A stretch of DNA of 64,000 nt, taken from Spongiivirga sp046524175 (lineage in GTDB: Bacteria; Bacteroidota; Bacteroidia; Flavobacteriales; Flavobacteriaceae). The notes beneath the pieces are model-generated. The model saw nothing but the letters and a program-made list of their open reading frames with translations, did no database searches and had not been told where the DNA came from. The stretch lies in assembly GCF_046524175.1 (NCBI RefSeq), contig NZ_JBEFZF010000007.1, forward strand, positions 1-64,000, read 5' to 3'. The position numbers and the translations under genes were made by a program. Of this stretch, positions 6,530 to 15,681 are shown in pieces. The number at the start of each line of letters is the position of its first letter. The stretch's first letter is position 1.

Positions 6530-9359
6530 TTTTTCCGGTGAATATGATCGCTGTTCCCGAATCTTCTTTTGAATTGATCGTTAAAACTCCATCTATTTTA
6601 CTAGCTCGTTGCCTCATATTATCGATCCCATGGTTTAACCTAACATTAGAAGCGTCAAATCCTATTCCATTATCACTACAACAAATCGTAAGCATATTTT
6701 TATCATAAGTAAACCCGAGTTTAACCAAATCAGCATTTGCGTGTTTTACAGCATTGGTCATGGCCTCTTTAAAAATAAAGATGAGTTGTTTGCTCCAATA
6801 ATAGGGCAGCTTCACATTGGTTACAATAGATTTTTCCACCACAAAATCAATTGAAAACTGCCTAAAATATTCTTCACCAAAATCAGATAGATAGGTAACT
6901 ACTTCTTCCAAATAATCGCTTTCTGATTTTAATGAAAAAATAAAATCCTTTGTTCCTTTAAAAAGATAATCAGCATCCGAAGATATTTGATCTATTAGTT
7001 CTTTATCATCATCATTTATTCGCGATTCACCTTCCGTAAGCAGATTTGAGAATATTGATATTCGTGCTAATCTATTACCCAGATCATCATGAAAGTCTCT
7101 TGCTACATTTTCACGAACATTGCTAAGTTCGCTTTCCAAAATTTCCTTACTGTCAATAATCGCCTTTAATTCCTGACTTCGCTTTTTTGCTTTTTGAACT
7201 TGCTTGTGTGCAACAGATGTGATGACTAAAACGAAGGCGCCAGATATTAATGACAGTATTCGCCAATCTTTGTTCCAAGGTAATCTCTTTATAAAAGAAA
7301 ATACTTTTTCCTCAGTCCAAAGGCCATCTTGTTTTTTAGCTCTGAAGGAAATAGTATGTTTCCCTCTAGAAAGGTCACCAAAATCCAATATCCCAACACT
7401 TTTAGATGCTGTACTCCATTGTTTTCCATCGAGGTTATATTGAAAAACAAGAGATTTTGATCTGTTAAGACTTACTACATCATAAACAAAAGCAGACGAC
7501 TTCTGCTCGATATTTAAAATTGGAGGAGCGCTTAATTTAACCTCTTCATTGTTATTAAAAACAGTGATTCCCTGATCTCCACCAATCCAGACCATATTAT
7601 CGTCACTTTCAGCAATGACCTGTACATAAGGAGAGCGTAAGCCTGTTTCTGTTGTTATATTTATGAAAGTATTATTTTTTAAAACCGAAACTCCGTTCTG
7701 AGTACCTATCCAGAGATTATCTCTATGATCATAAGTTATGTAGTTAATATCATTATGAATTAACCCAGTTTTTACATCAAAATTACTACTTCCTTTCTCT
7801 GTTATTAACCTTAATCCTTTGGCTGTAGCGATCCATAAGCTATCACCATGTTTTAGAAATCTCTTTAATTGACTGCTTGGAAGCTTTTCTCCTTTAATAG
7901 TTCCCGATATAAAAGAACTATTTAAACTATCAAAAAAATAAGCTCCTGTTGTGGTTGCGATCCAAATATTTTGATCATAAAAAATAGCGTCATGTATATT
8001 TCCATCAGGCACTGGACTTATTCTTTCAATATCGGGCATTTTTATACTATCCATATATATTATCTTGCCAATGGAATCTAACGTTTTAGTAAAAAAAGCT
8101 TCTTTTTCTATGATAGCCCGGTTGTTAACATTCTTCTTGTGATCCACAGAGTTTACCACTACTTTTTGATCTAAAATTGATAAGCTTTTACCAAAACCAA
8201 CCAACCGCGTTTTACTAAACACCTTTTTTTTGTGAAATTTCACTAAGTAATTTGGCGTAAGCGCAAAGGTGGTATCGTTGCGATGAAGAATATCGTTAAT
8301 CATGGTCTCAGGCAAGTGATCTTTCGTAAAATAGTCCAATTGCTTTTCACTTATTTGATAGCAGAAAACACCATCGCCATAAGTAGTTATCCAAATATTA
8401 CCTTCATGATCTTGAATTACATCTGAAATAGTAGATTGTGTATTAACTGTTTTGTTCAAATGTTCAATTTGATCAGTTTCTGTATCATATAAATATGCAT
8501 TTTTAAAACCCTTTATATTAGCGGCTAGTACCAAAAGTTTACCACTTTTAGTCCTTTTTACCGATACTATTTCTTGCTGTTGAATGTTCAGTTCAATAGA
8601 TTGTACTATTTCATTTTCATTAAATACTATTATTGTCCTATTTTGAGTTGCTACCATTAAATTATTATCAAGGCTTGAAATACTATTGATCGTTCTTCCT
8701 TTTAAAAAATGAAAAATAGGTGTCAAGCTCCCATGATCACCAACTTGATATACCCCTTCAAACTTATAATCTTTCTCATTGTAAATAGGACGACCATAAT
8801 GAAAGTATAAACTGTTATTGACAACGGTGAACTTTCCGTTAGTGCGATCAATTGACGCATGCTTATGTTCTAAAATACTCAAAGAATCATCTAAAGAAAC
8901 CCCCAGTATGATCCTTTCATAGTTGTTTTCATGCTTTCTATAAAGGAGATTTCTCCGTGTATGACGAACAATTATATCTTTTTTGAAAAGCTGAACATTA
9001 TTAATTTTTTCAAATGCATTTGGTTGAATATTCGGATGTATTACCTTATCATTCTTAATAAATTGTAGTCCTCCCCCCCATGAAGCTAAAATCATCTGGT
9101 TAGTTTTGTCATCTTCGATAATATCAATGATGTAATTACTTCTTAATCCGTCATCAGTATTCAACGTTTTAAATTCCCTTCCGTCATATTTTGCTAACCC
9201 ATTATCGGTACCTATCCATATATAACCTTTAGAATCCTGAAAAATACCATACGTAATATTGTGAGGAAGCCCATCTACTGTGGTGTAATGAATAATTCTT
9301 TGTTGGCCTAAGCCTAGGATCGAGAACGTAAATACTAGAAAAAAAAGAAGGAATCGCAT
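6513..9359 (-). CDS. propeller-type sensor histidine kinase (reg_prop / Y_Y_Y / HisKA_3)
   Basis: This 948-residue membrane sensor kinase has a signal peptide (MRFLLFFLVFTFSILGLG) followed by a periplasmic beta-propeller built from two-component-regulator propeller repeats (GYIWIGTDNGLAKYDG, GNIWITTYGDGVF, DNLWIGTQNGVSVL). A Y_Y_Y domain comes next, then one membrane helix (ILSLISGAFVLVITSVA). The kinase part has a HisKA_3 H-box with His at about residue 757 (DFHDDLGNRLARIS) and a HATPase domain (EAMTNAVKHA, DNGIGF). The ATG at 9359 is preferred over an in-frame ATG at 9434 because it opens the signal peptide and because the 9434 extension would cover the palindrome at 9397-9413. Unlike many Bacteroidota one-chain hybrids, the receiver and HTH are encoded by the next gene. 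Confidence 0.9.
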   Translation of the reverse strand: MRFLLFFLVFTFSILGLGQQRIIHYTTVDGLPHNITYGIFQDSKGYIWIGTDNGLAKYDGREFKTLNTDDGLRSNYIIDIIEDDKTNQMILASWGGGLQFIKNDKVIHPNIQPNAFEKINNVQLFKKDIIVRHTRRNLLYRKHENNYERIILGVSLDDSLSILEHKHASIDRTNGKFTVVNNSLYFHYGRPIYNEKDYKFEGVYQVGDHGSLTPIFHFLKGRTINSISSLDNNLMVATQNRTIIVFNENEIVQSIELNIQQQEIVSVKRTKSGKLLVLAANIKGFKNAYLYDTETDQIEHLNKTVNTQSTISDVIQDHEGNIWITTYGDGVFCYQISEKQLDYFTKDHLPETMINDILHRNDTTFALTPNYLVKFHKKKVFSKTRLVGFGKSLSILDQKVVVNSVDHKKNVNNRAIIEKEAFFTKTLDSIGKIIYMDSIKMPDIERISPVPDGNIHDAIFYDQNIWIATTTGAYFFDSLNSSFISGTIKGEKLPSSQLKRFLKHGDSLWIATAKGLRLITEKGSSNFDVKTGLIHNDINYITYDHRDNLWIGTQNGVSVLKNNTFINITTETGLRSPYVQVIAESDDNMVWIGGDQGITVFNNNEEVKLSAPPILNIEQKSSAFVYDVVSLNRSKSLVFQYNLDGKQWSTASKSVGILDFGDLSRGKHTISFRAKKQDGLWTEEKVFSFIKRLPWNKDWRILSLISGAFVLVITSVAHKQVQKAKKRSQELKAIIDSKEILESELSNVRENVARDFHDDLGNRLARISIFSNLLTEGESRINDDDKELIDQISSDADYLFKGTKDFIFSLKSESDYLEEVVTYLSDFGEEYFRQFSIDFVVEKSIVTNVKLPYYWSKQLIFIFKEAMTNAVKHANADLVKLGFTYDKNMLTICCSDNGIGFDASNVRLNHGIDNMRQRASKIDGVLTINSKEDSGTAIIFTGKTTPNM

Positions 9360-9396
9360 ACCTTTGAAATATACGAAATAGCCCAAAACCAATACC

Positions 9397-9413
9397 CTAC
9401 ATATTTCATGTAG
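9397..9413. promoter_or_regulatory. 17-bp palindrome CTACAT-N5-ATGTAG, copy 4
   Basis: The arms CTACAT (9397-9402) and ATGTAG (9408-9413) flank the spacer ATTTC. The site lies 38-54 bp upstream of the sensor kinase ATG at 9359, just after the terminator of the pdh operon. Confidence 0.6.
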
Positions 9414-9439
9414 TTCACACCAAATTTTGAGCAAAAATT

Positions 9440-9463
9440 AACCCCAAGTATATACCTGGGGTT
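9440..9463 (-). terminator. intrinsic terminator of the pdhA-pdhC operon
   Basis: A 7-bp stem (AACCCCA / TGGGGTT) closes a 10-nt loop; on the minus strand it is followed by AATTTTTG. It lies about 40 bp after the pdhC stop codon. Confidence 0.7.
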
Positions 9464-9502
9464 TTATCAAAATGCGAAAATACGTGAACAGTATAATACG
9501 TC

Positions 9503-11152
9503 CTATACCAGCATAGTCACAGGATTCTCTATGTATGACTTTAGGGTCTGTAAGAATTGTGCCCCAGTAGCACCGTCAACTGTACGGTGATCACATGCAA
9601 GTGTTACTTTCATAGTATTACCAACAACGATCTCACCATCTTTCACTACCGGTTTTTGAACGATTGTACCTACTGATAGGATAGCCGAATTTGGTTGATT
9701 AATAATCGATGTAAATTCCGTAATACCGAACATTCCAAGATTAGATACCGTGAATGTGCTGCCTTGCATTTCTTCTAAGGTCAATTTTTTATCGCGAGCC
9801 TTACCGGCCAATTCTTTTACTTGGGCTCCAATTTGACTTAATGTCAAGTGATCAGTAAACTTCACTACAGGAACGACTAAGCCATCAGACACTGCTACGG
9901 CTACACCAATACTAATATGCTTGGCGTATTTAGTAACATCATCTGACCAAACGGTATTGACTTGCGGATGCTTTCTAAGTGCCATTGCACATGCCTTAAC
10001 TACCATATCGTTAAAGGATATTTTGGTATCAGGCAATGCATTCATTTGCTTTCTAGAAGCCATTGCATTGGTCATATCTAACTCAACCGTTAAATAATAT
10101 TCCGGCGCAGTGAATTTGGATGCCGAAAGACTTTTGGCAATTGCTTTACGCATTTGTGAGTTTTTCACTTCTTCCCATACTTCTTCTCCAGCAGGTACAA
10201 ATGCACTTATTCCCAGCGAACTTGCAGATGAAACAGGAGCCGCGCTTGACGGTGTGAAATTTTCAATATCTTTTTTAATGATACGACCATGATCCCCTGT
10301 GCCGCTTACTTCAGCAAGATTAATACCTTTTTCCTCTGCTAATTTCTTAGCTAAAGGCGAAGCAAAAATGCGGCCATTTGAAGAGACTGTAGCGGTCGGT
10401 GCCTGCCTTTTTTCTTCCGTTTTTTCTGGTGTAGTTTCTTTAACTGGAGTAGGTTCTGCTTTTGGTACTTCTAAAGCCTTTCCATCACCAAGACCACTTC
10501 CACCTTTTGAGAAGCTATCTGCCACCCCAGAAACATCAGTTCCCGCAGGGCCGATAATAGCGAGAACGCTGTCAACAGCTGCCGTTTCTCCTTCACCTAA
10601 ACCAATATGCAACAATGTTCCTTCATGGAAGGATTCAAACTCCATAGTGGCCTTGTCCGTTTCTATCTCCGCAAGAATATCACCTTCTTCAACTTTATCA
10701 CCAACCTTCTTCAGCCAGCTGGCCACAGTACCTTCTTCCATCGTGTCAGAAAGACGAGGCATCGTAATCACTTGCACACCAGCCGGAAGCTCAGCACTTC
10801 CTGACGTCATTGGTGTTGATTCTGATTTTGGTTCCGCTACGGGCACTTCTGCTGTTGTCTCAGTCTTAGCTGGTGCTGCTCCATTGCCATTTAGTAAGCC
10901 TGAAATGTCTTCTCCCTTTTCCCCTAAAATCGCTAATAAAGAATCAACCGGAGCTGTTTCTCCTTCTTGCACACCAATATGTAATAAGACTCCTTCATTA
11001 AAAGACTCAAACTCCATGGTTGCCTTATCTGTTTCGATCTCAGCGAGGATGTCCCCTTCTTCAACTTTTTCTCCAACCTTTTTCAACCACTTAGCCACCA
11101 CGCCTTCTTCCATGGTGTCACTAAGTCTCGGCATATTTACTACTGTTGCCAT
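9503..11152 (-). CDS. pdhC: pyruvate dehydrogenase complex E2, dihydrolipoamide acetyltransferase
   Basis: This is the core of pyruvate dehydrogenase, moving the acetyl group from E1 to CoA. The 549-residue chain starts with two lipoyl domains (each with the ETDKATMEFES lipoyl-lysine motif, near residues 43 and 170), joined by Ala/Pro/Glu/Thr-rich linkers. A peripheral subunit-binding domain follows (FASPLAKKLAEEKG, GTGDHGRIIKKDI). The catalytic acyltransferase domain ends in the active-site motif DHRTVDGATGAQFL. It follows pdhA with a 4-bp gap. pdhB and the E3 gene lpd are not in the window, so E1 beta must be encoded elsewhere. Confidence 0.95.
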   Translation of the reverse strand: MATVVNMPRLSDTMEEGVVAKWLKKVGEKVEEGDILAEIETDKATMEFESFNEGVLLHIGVQEGETAPVDSLLAILGEKGEDISGLLNGNGAAPAKTETTAEVPVAEPKSESTPMTSGSAELPAGVQVITMPRLSDTMEEGTVASWLKKVGDKVEEGDILAEIETDKATMEFESFHEGTLLHIGLGEGETAAVDSVLAIIGPAGTDVSGVADSFSKGGSGLGDGKALEVPKAEPTPVKETTPEKTEEKRQAPTATVSSNGRIFASPLAKKLAEEKGINLAEVSGTGDHGRIIKKDIENFTPSSAAPVSSASSLGISAFVPAGEEVWEEVKNSQMRKAIAKSLSASKFTAPEYYLTVELDMTNAMASRKQMNALPDTKISFNDMVVKACAMALRKHPQVNTVWSDDVTKYAKHISIGVAVAVSDGLVVPVVKFTDHLTLSQIGAQVKELAGKARDKKLTLEEMQGSTFTVSNLGMFGITEFTSIINQPNSAILSVGTIVQKPVVKDGEIVVGNTMKVTLACDHRTVDGATGAQFLQTLKSYIENPVTMLV

Positions 11153-11156
11153 TTAG

Positions 11157-12155
11157 TTATAATTTATGGGGTAAAAATGGATAATCTTTTTGTTCGTAAA
11201 CCGCATCGTACATTACCGCTTTTTCCGGGAACGGAGAATCTTCAGCAAACTGCTCGCATTCTTTTACCAACGCTTTTACTCGCGCATCAATCTCATCGAT
11301 CTGCTTTTGAGTGGCATACTTTTTCGATTTAATCACCTCCAAAACTTGAGTAATCGGATCTATCTTCTTGTATTCTTCCACCTCATCTTTAGTACGATAC
11401 TTTTGCGCATCAGACATTGAATGTCCTCGATATCGGTAGGTCTTCATTTCTAAAAATGTTGGACCACCACCTTTTCTTGCTCTTGCAATGGCCTTATCCA
11501 TCGCCTTCGCAACAGTTACAGGATTCATACCATCAACCGGCTCGCTTGGCATTTCATAACCCAAACCGAGTTTCCAAATATCTTCGTGATTTGCTGTTCT
11601 CGCAACCGAAGTTCCCATTGCATACCCATTATTTTCACAAACAAAGACTACTGGTAAGTTCCAAAGCATAGCCAAGTTAAATGATTCGTGTAACGAACCT
11701 TGCCGTGCAGCACCATCACCAAAATAGCATAGCGTCACCGCATCACTATCATTATATTTATCACCAAAGGCCATACCTGCACCTAGTGGTATTTGTCCTC
11801 CTACAATACCGTGACCTCCGTGAAAACGTTTTTCTTTTGAAAAAATATGCATCGATCCGCCAAGACCATGTGAAGTTCCTGTTGCTTTACCATATAATTC
11901 GGCCATTACTCTACGGGGGTCAACCCCCATACCTATTGGCTGTACGTGATTTCTATACGCTGTGATCATACGATCTTTACCCAATTCCATGGCATGCAAT
12001 GCTCCGGCAAGTACTGCTTCTTGACCGTTATATAAATGCAAGAATCCGCGTACCTTTTGTTGTATATAAACTGCCGCTAACTTGTCCTCAAACTTTCTCC
12101 ACAACAACATATCTTCATACCACTTGAGATACGTTTGTTTTGTAATTTTTTTCAT
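11157..12155 (-). CDS. pdhA: pyruvate dehydrogenase E1 component, alpha subunit
   Basis: This subunit carries out the thiamine-diphosphate-dependent decarboxylation of pyruvate with E1 beta. It has 332 residues, the usual length for the family. Visible motifs are the ThDP/Mg site GDGAARQGSLHESFNLA and the following NNGYAMGTSVART, plus the phosphorylation-loop-like segment YRYRGHSMSDAQKYRTKDE. MKKITKQTYLKWYEDMLLWR is a typical N-terminus. It is the first gene of the pdhA-pdhC operon, with 4 bp to pdhC. Confidence 0.95.
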   Translation of the reverse strand: MKKITKQTYLKWYEDMLLWRKFEDKLAAVYIQQKVRGFLHLYNGQEAVLAGALHAMELGKDRMITAYRNHVQPIGMGVDPRRVMAELYGKATGTSHGLGGSMHIFSKEKRFHGGHGIVGGQIPLGAGMAFGDKYNDSDAVTLCYFGDGAARQGSLHESFNLAMLWNLPVVFVCENNGYAMGTSVARTANHEDIWKLGLGYEMPSEPVDGMNPVTVAKAMDKAIARARKGGGPTFLEMKTYRYRGHSMSDAQKYRTKDEVEEYKKIDPITQVLEVIKSKKYATQKQIDEIDARVKALVKECEQFAEDSPFPEKAVMYDAVYEQKDYPFLPHKL

Positions 12156-12253
12156 TTAGTTGATCGAATTTACGCTTACTATTTTGCAACAATGCGAAAG
12201 ACAAAAATACTATATAATTGATTAACCAAAAAAGGGTCGATAGCTTTTGTTAG

Positions 12254-12292
12254 ATTGATAAAAAACCGTCTTTTTATTGCATTTTTATCAAT
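12254..12292 (-). terminator. AT-rich inverted repeat after the rRNA methyltransferase gene
   Basis: The 11-bp arms ATTGATAAAAA (12254-12264) and TTTTTATCAAT (12282-12292) are perfect inverted repeats. They lie 10 bp after the stop of the minus-strand methyltransferase gene. The stem is weak and AT-rich, so terminator function is tentative. Confidence 0.45.
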
Positions 12293-12301
12293 ACAAAAAA
12301 A

Positions 12302-13027
12302 TTAAGGTCTTCTAAACTCATTTAATAAAATGGAAGTAGCCATTGCAACATTTAAACTCTCGGTTTTTTGAAGGGTGCCAAAGCGAGGAATGGTCACCGG
12401 ATGCGTAGCAAACTGTTGAACACTTTCTGAAATTCCGTTCGCTTCATTACCCATAATTAAGACAGCATCTTGTGGCAGGGTATCAGCGTAAATAGAAGCA
12501 CCATTCATTACCGCTGCATAAATAGGCCTACTTTCTTTACTCAAATAGGTATCAAGATCAGTATATATTACTTGAACACGAGCAATTGAACCCATTGTGG
12601 CTTGCACCACTTTAGGGTTAAAACAATCAACCGTCTGCTCACTACACACCAACTGCACAACACCAAACCAATCGCATAATCGTATAATGGTCCCCAAATT
12701 TCCAGGGTCACGAACATCATCTAGCACAACAGTCAGCCCTTTTTTAAAAATTGCTGGTTGTTCAGGGATTTTAAAAACAGCCAAGACCTTATTAGGTGTC
12801 TTTAAAAAACTTATTTTTTGTAGTTCTCTTTCAGTAATATGAAATATTTCTTCACCAGTAACAGCTATTTCATCATCAATAGTGGTGCATATAAAAGATA
12901 GCTTAAAAGCAGAATTCTTCAACTCATTAATTACCTTTAACCCTTCGGCTACAAAGAGACCATTTTTAGTTCGGTACTTTTTTTGCTGTAAACTCGCTAT
13001 TAACTTATACCGGCTTTTGGGTAACAT
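12302..13027 (-). CDS. SpoU/TrmH-family 2'-O-ribose RNA methyltransferase
   Basis: The product transfers a methyl group from SAM to a 2'-OH of rRNA or tRNA; the exact target cannot be told from sequence. It has 241 residues. An N-terminal substrate-binding domain (KKYRTKNGLFVAEGLKVINE) precedes the SPOUT knot. SPOUT motif 1 is VVLDDVRDPGNLGTIIRLCD, motif 2 is LIMGNEANGIS, and motif 3 is VTIPRFGTLQKTESLNVAMA. The architecture resembles RlmB and TsnR-type enzymes. It is divergent from tamL; only 45 bp separate its ATG from the preferred tamL start, so the promoters must overlap or lie inside the genes. Confidence 0.9.
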   Translation of the reverse strand: MLPKSRYKLIASLQQKKYRTKNGLFVAEGLKVINELKNSAFKLSFICTTIDDEIAVTGEEIFHITERELQKISFLKTPNKVLAVFKIPEQPAIFKKGLTVVLDDVRDPGNLGTIIRLCDWFGVVQLVCSEQTVDCFNPKVVQATMGSIARVQVIYTDLDTYLSKESRPIYAAVMNGASIYADTLPQDAVLIMGNEANGISESVQQFATHPVTIPRFGTLQKTESLNVAMATSILLNEFRRP

Positions 13028-13072
13028 ACAAATAGTGTATTTTTGAACGCGTTATTATTTTTTGGCAGAATA

Positions 13073-15631
13073 TTGAAGCTAGGCATCGCAAAAATAGGAG
13101 TATTAATTGTAATTAGTAGCCTAATCGTTTCGTGCAACACTATTAAAAAAGTTGGTGAAGATGAATTACTTCTTACTGATAATATACTTATCGAAAATGG
13201 TGAAAAAATAAAAGATGACGCTTTAGAAAGTTTGTTCTATCAAAACCAGAATAGTAAACTTGCTGGTATTCCTTTACGACTTCACATTTTTAATCTTGCA
13301 CGCGACAATCGGGATTCCATATTTAAAGCATGGGTAAACAGCAACGAAAAGCGTAAAAAACGCCTTTTTAGACGCTACTCAAAAAAGCAGGTAAATGAAA
13401 TGGGAAACTATGCTATGGGTTTTAACCGTTGGTTACGAGAAACAGGTGAACCTCCCGCAATAATTGATTCATCAAAAACAGAAAAAACACGACAAAAAAT
13501 CGAGTCATATTACGACAGCAATGGTTTTTTTAATAATACAGTAGTCGATTCTTTGGTTATGGAAAAAAAGGAACGCCGAGCCCGAATATATTACAGCATT
13601 ACCACTGGCAATCCTTATTTTATTGACTCGATCACTGTGAATATTGAGTCTCCTGAACTTGACTCAGTATATCAACAACACAAGGACAAATCGTTTGTTA
13701 AGCAAGGTAAGCAGTATAAAAATCGTGATTTTGTGCTTGAACAAGCGAGGTTAAATGAGCTTTTTAGAAATAATGGCTTTTTTAATTTCCAAAAAAACTC
13801 GATTCACTTTTATCCTGAACGCGATACTATTGCATCACATAATGATTATATGATGCCAACGGAGTTATACATTTCTAATCGCACAGTTAGAGACACTGGT
13901 GACGGTAATGATACTGCATCTTATAAGATCCACACGGTAAAACGAGTTAATATTTTTACCGACAATAAATCGATTAGTGAACGGGAAACGGCAAACGACA
14001 GCATCATTGATGGGAACTATCACGTGTATTCATCTGACGAACTTAAATTTAGACCCAAAGCATTAACGGATGCCACTTTTATTATTCCGGGAACGATTTA
14101 TAGTGATAAAGCCAGAATTCAAACCAATCGTTCGTTCAACAAACTACAAACATTTCGTTATCCTAATATCGAGTACGATTATATAGGTGACTCTGATACC
14201 GAGCTCGAGGCTAATATTTTCTTGATTCCTAGAAAACGATTTTCTATTCGTCCCAAAATAGAATTTTCACATTCAGATATTCAGGATTTCGGTGTGTCAG
14301 GAGGTATTGATTTTACGGCTAGAAATGTATTTAGAGGTGCGGAAACACTGCAGCTTTCCTTGAGTGGCACCTTGGGTTCGACGAATGATCCTGCAAATAA
14401 TGATAACCGATTTTTTAATATATCAGAAATTGGTGGTGACCTGAAATTGGACTTTCCACGGTTTTTCTTCCCATTTAATACAGAGAAGATTATACCAAAG
14501 TACATGCTACCCACGACACAGATTTCATTAGGGGTCAGCCTACAGGAAAACATAGGATTAGATAGACAAAATTTTACCAGTATCCTACGCTATAATTGGG
14601 ACTCATCTTTAGTCAATTCTCATTCGTTTGATCTTATTAATATTCAATTTGTAAACAATAAAAACATCAATAATTACTTTGAAGTTTATCGCAATTCATA
14701 CAATGAGTTAAATGGAATTGCCCAAGACAATATTGGTCTGATTAATACTGATTATCTAAACACTGAAGGGAATTTAGCCATCCCGTCAGGGACAGATAAT
14801 TTTATAGCCGATATACTAGAGGGTCGCATCAACCTATCGAATGCTGAAGAACAGGAGATACGAAACATCGACGAACGCAAAGAGCGGCTAACTCAAAACA
14901 ACCTGATTTTTGCTACCAGTTATACGTTTACCAAAAACAATCGCCAAGGTTTTTTAGATAATAACTTTTCGCAGTTTAGAACCAAGATAGAGTTTGCCGG
15001 CAATCTACTATCTGCATTATCTGGCGCACTAAATTTTGAAAAAGAGGATGATCAATTTAAGGTATTCGACGTTGCTTTTACCCAATATGCTAAAACCGAA
15101 ATTGACTATATAAAGTATTGGCAATTATCTACTGATGATGCACTAGCATTTAGAACCTTTGCCGGAATCGCAATTCCATACGGTAATTCATCTAACATTC
15201 CATTTGCGCGAAGTTATTTCGGTGGTGGTTCAAATGACAACCGCGCATGGCAGGCCTACTCATTAGGACCGGGAAGATCAGGTAGCCCAAACGAATTTAA
15301 TGAGGCTAACTTCAAACTTGCAGCCAATCTTGAATATCGTTTTAAGATGTTTGGAAAAATAAATGGGGCGCTATTTGCTGATGCAGGTAACATTTGGAAT
15401 GTTTCTGACGACACTCCTGATGAAGATGCCGTCTTTAATGGTATCGAGTCACTAACAGACATTGCGTTAGGAACGGGGTTTGGTATTCGTTATGATTTTG
15501 GTTTTTTGGTACTTCGTTTAGACACTGGCTTTAAAACCTATGATCCTGCCTTACCTGAAAACGAGCGTTGGTTTCGCAACTATAATTTTAGTAATGCGGT
15601 ATATAATATTGGCATTAACTATCCATTTTAG
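13073..15631 (+). CDS. tamL: TamL, lipoprotein form of the BAM-family translocation protein TamA
   Basis: This outer-membrane protein of the Omp85/BamA superfamily is thought to work with TamB in envelope assembly; the lipidated form TamL is characteristic of Bacteroidota. A lipoprotein signal ends in SSLIVSC. POTRA-like domains follow (RQKIESYYDSNGFFNNTVVD, RLNELFRNNGFFNF), then a C-terminal 16-strand barrel (bacterial surface antigen domain) with SYFGGGSNDNRAWQ and RLDTGFKTYDP. I prefer the TTG at 13073 because it gives a compact signal (MKLGIAKIGVLIVIS) of 21 residues; an upstream in-frame TTG at 13043 would add ten residues. No ATG is available. It is followed by fbaA after 50 bp. Confidence 0.88.
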   Translation: MKLGIAKIGVLIVISSLIVSCNTIKKVGEDELLLTDNILIENGEKIKDDALESLFYQNQNSKLAGIPLRLHIFNLARDNRDSIFKAWVNSNEKRKKRLFRRYSKKQVNEMGNYAMGFNRWLRETGEPPAIIDSSKTEKTRQKIESYYDSNGFFNNTVVDSLVMEKKERRARIYYSITTGNPYFIDSITVNIESPELDSVYQQHKDKSFVKQGKQYKNRDFVLEQARLNELFRNNGFFNFQKNSIHFYPERDTIASHNDYMMPTELYISNRTVRDTGDGNDTASYKIHTVKRVNIFTDNKSISERETANDSIIDGNYHVYSSDELKFRPKALTDATFIIPGTIYSDKARIQTNRSFNKLQTFRYPNIEYDYIGDSDTELEANIFLIPRKRFSIRPKIEFSHSDIQDFGVSGGIDFTARNVFRGAETLQLSLSGTLGSTNDPANNDNRFFNISEIGGDLKLDFPRFFFPFNTEKIIPKYMLPTTQISLGVSLQENIGLDRQNFTSILRYNWDSSLVNSHSFDLINIQFVNNKNINNYFEVYRNSYNELNGIAQDNIGLINTDYLNTEGNLAIPSGTDNFIADILEGRINLSNAEEQEIRNIDERKERLTQNNLIFATSYTFTKNNRQGFLDNNFSQFRTKIEFAGNLLSALSGALNFEKEDDQFKVFDVAFTQYAKTEIDYIKYWQLSTDDALAFRTFAGIAIPYGNSSNIPFARSYFGGGSNDNRAWQAYSLGPGRSGSPNEFNEANFKLAANLEYRFKMFGKINGALFADAGNIWNVSDDTPDEDAVFNGIESLTDIALGTGFGIRYDFGFLVLRLDTGFKTYDPALPENERWFRNYNFSNAVYNIGINYPF

Positions 15632-15643
15632 GTCGATTATTAT

Positions 15644-15651
15644 TACATTTG
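15644..15651 (+). promoter_or_regulatory. possible -7 element of fbaA
   Basis: TACATTTG fits the Bacteroidota -7 consensus TAnnTTTG and lies 30 bp upstream of the fbaA ATG. No convincing -33 TTG was seen at the usual spacing, so this is tentative. Confidence 0.4.
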
Positions 15652-15681
15652 TCGCTTCATAACAACCACAAAAAAACGTAA

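Noticed and set aside
10299..11156. Long plus-strand open frame opposite pdhC
   Set aside because: It is the complement of the Ala/Pro/Glu-rich lipoyl-domain region, where antisense frames stay open by chance; pdhC is certain.
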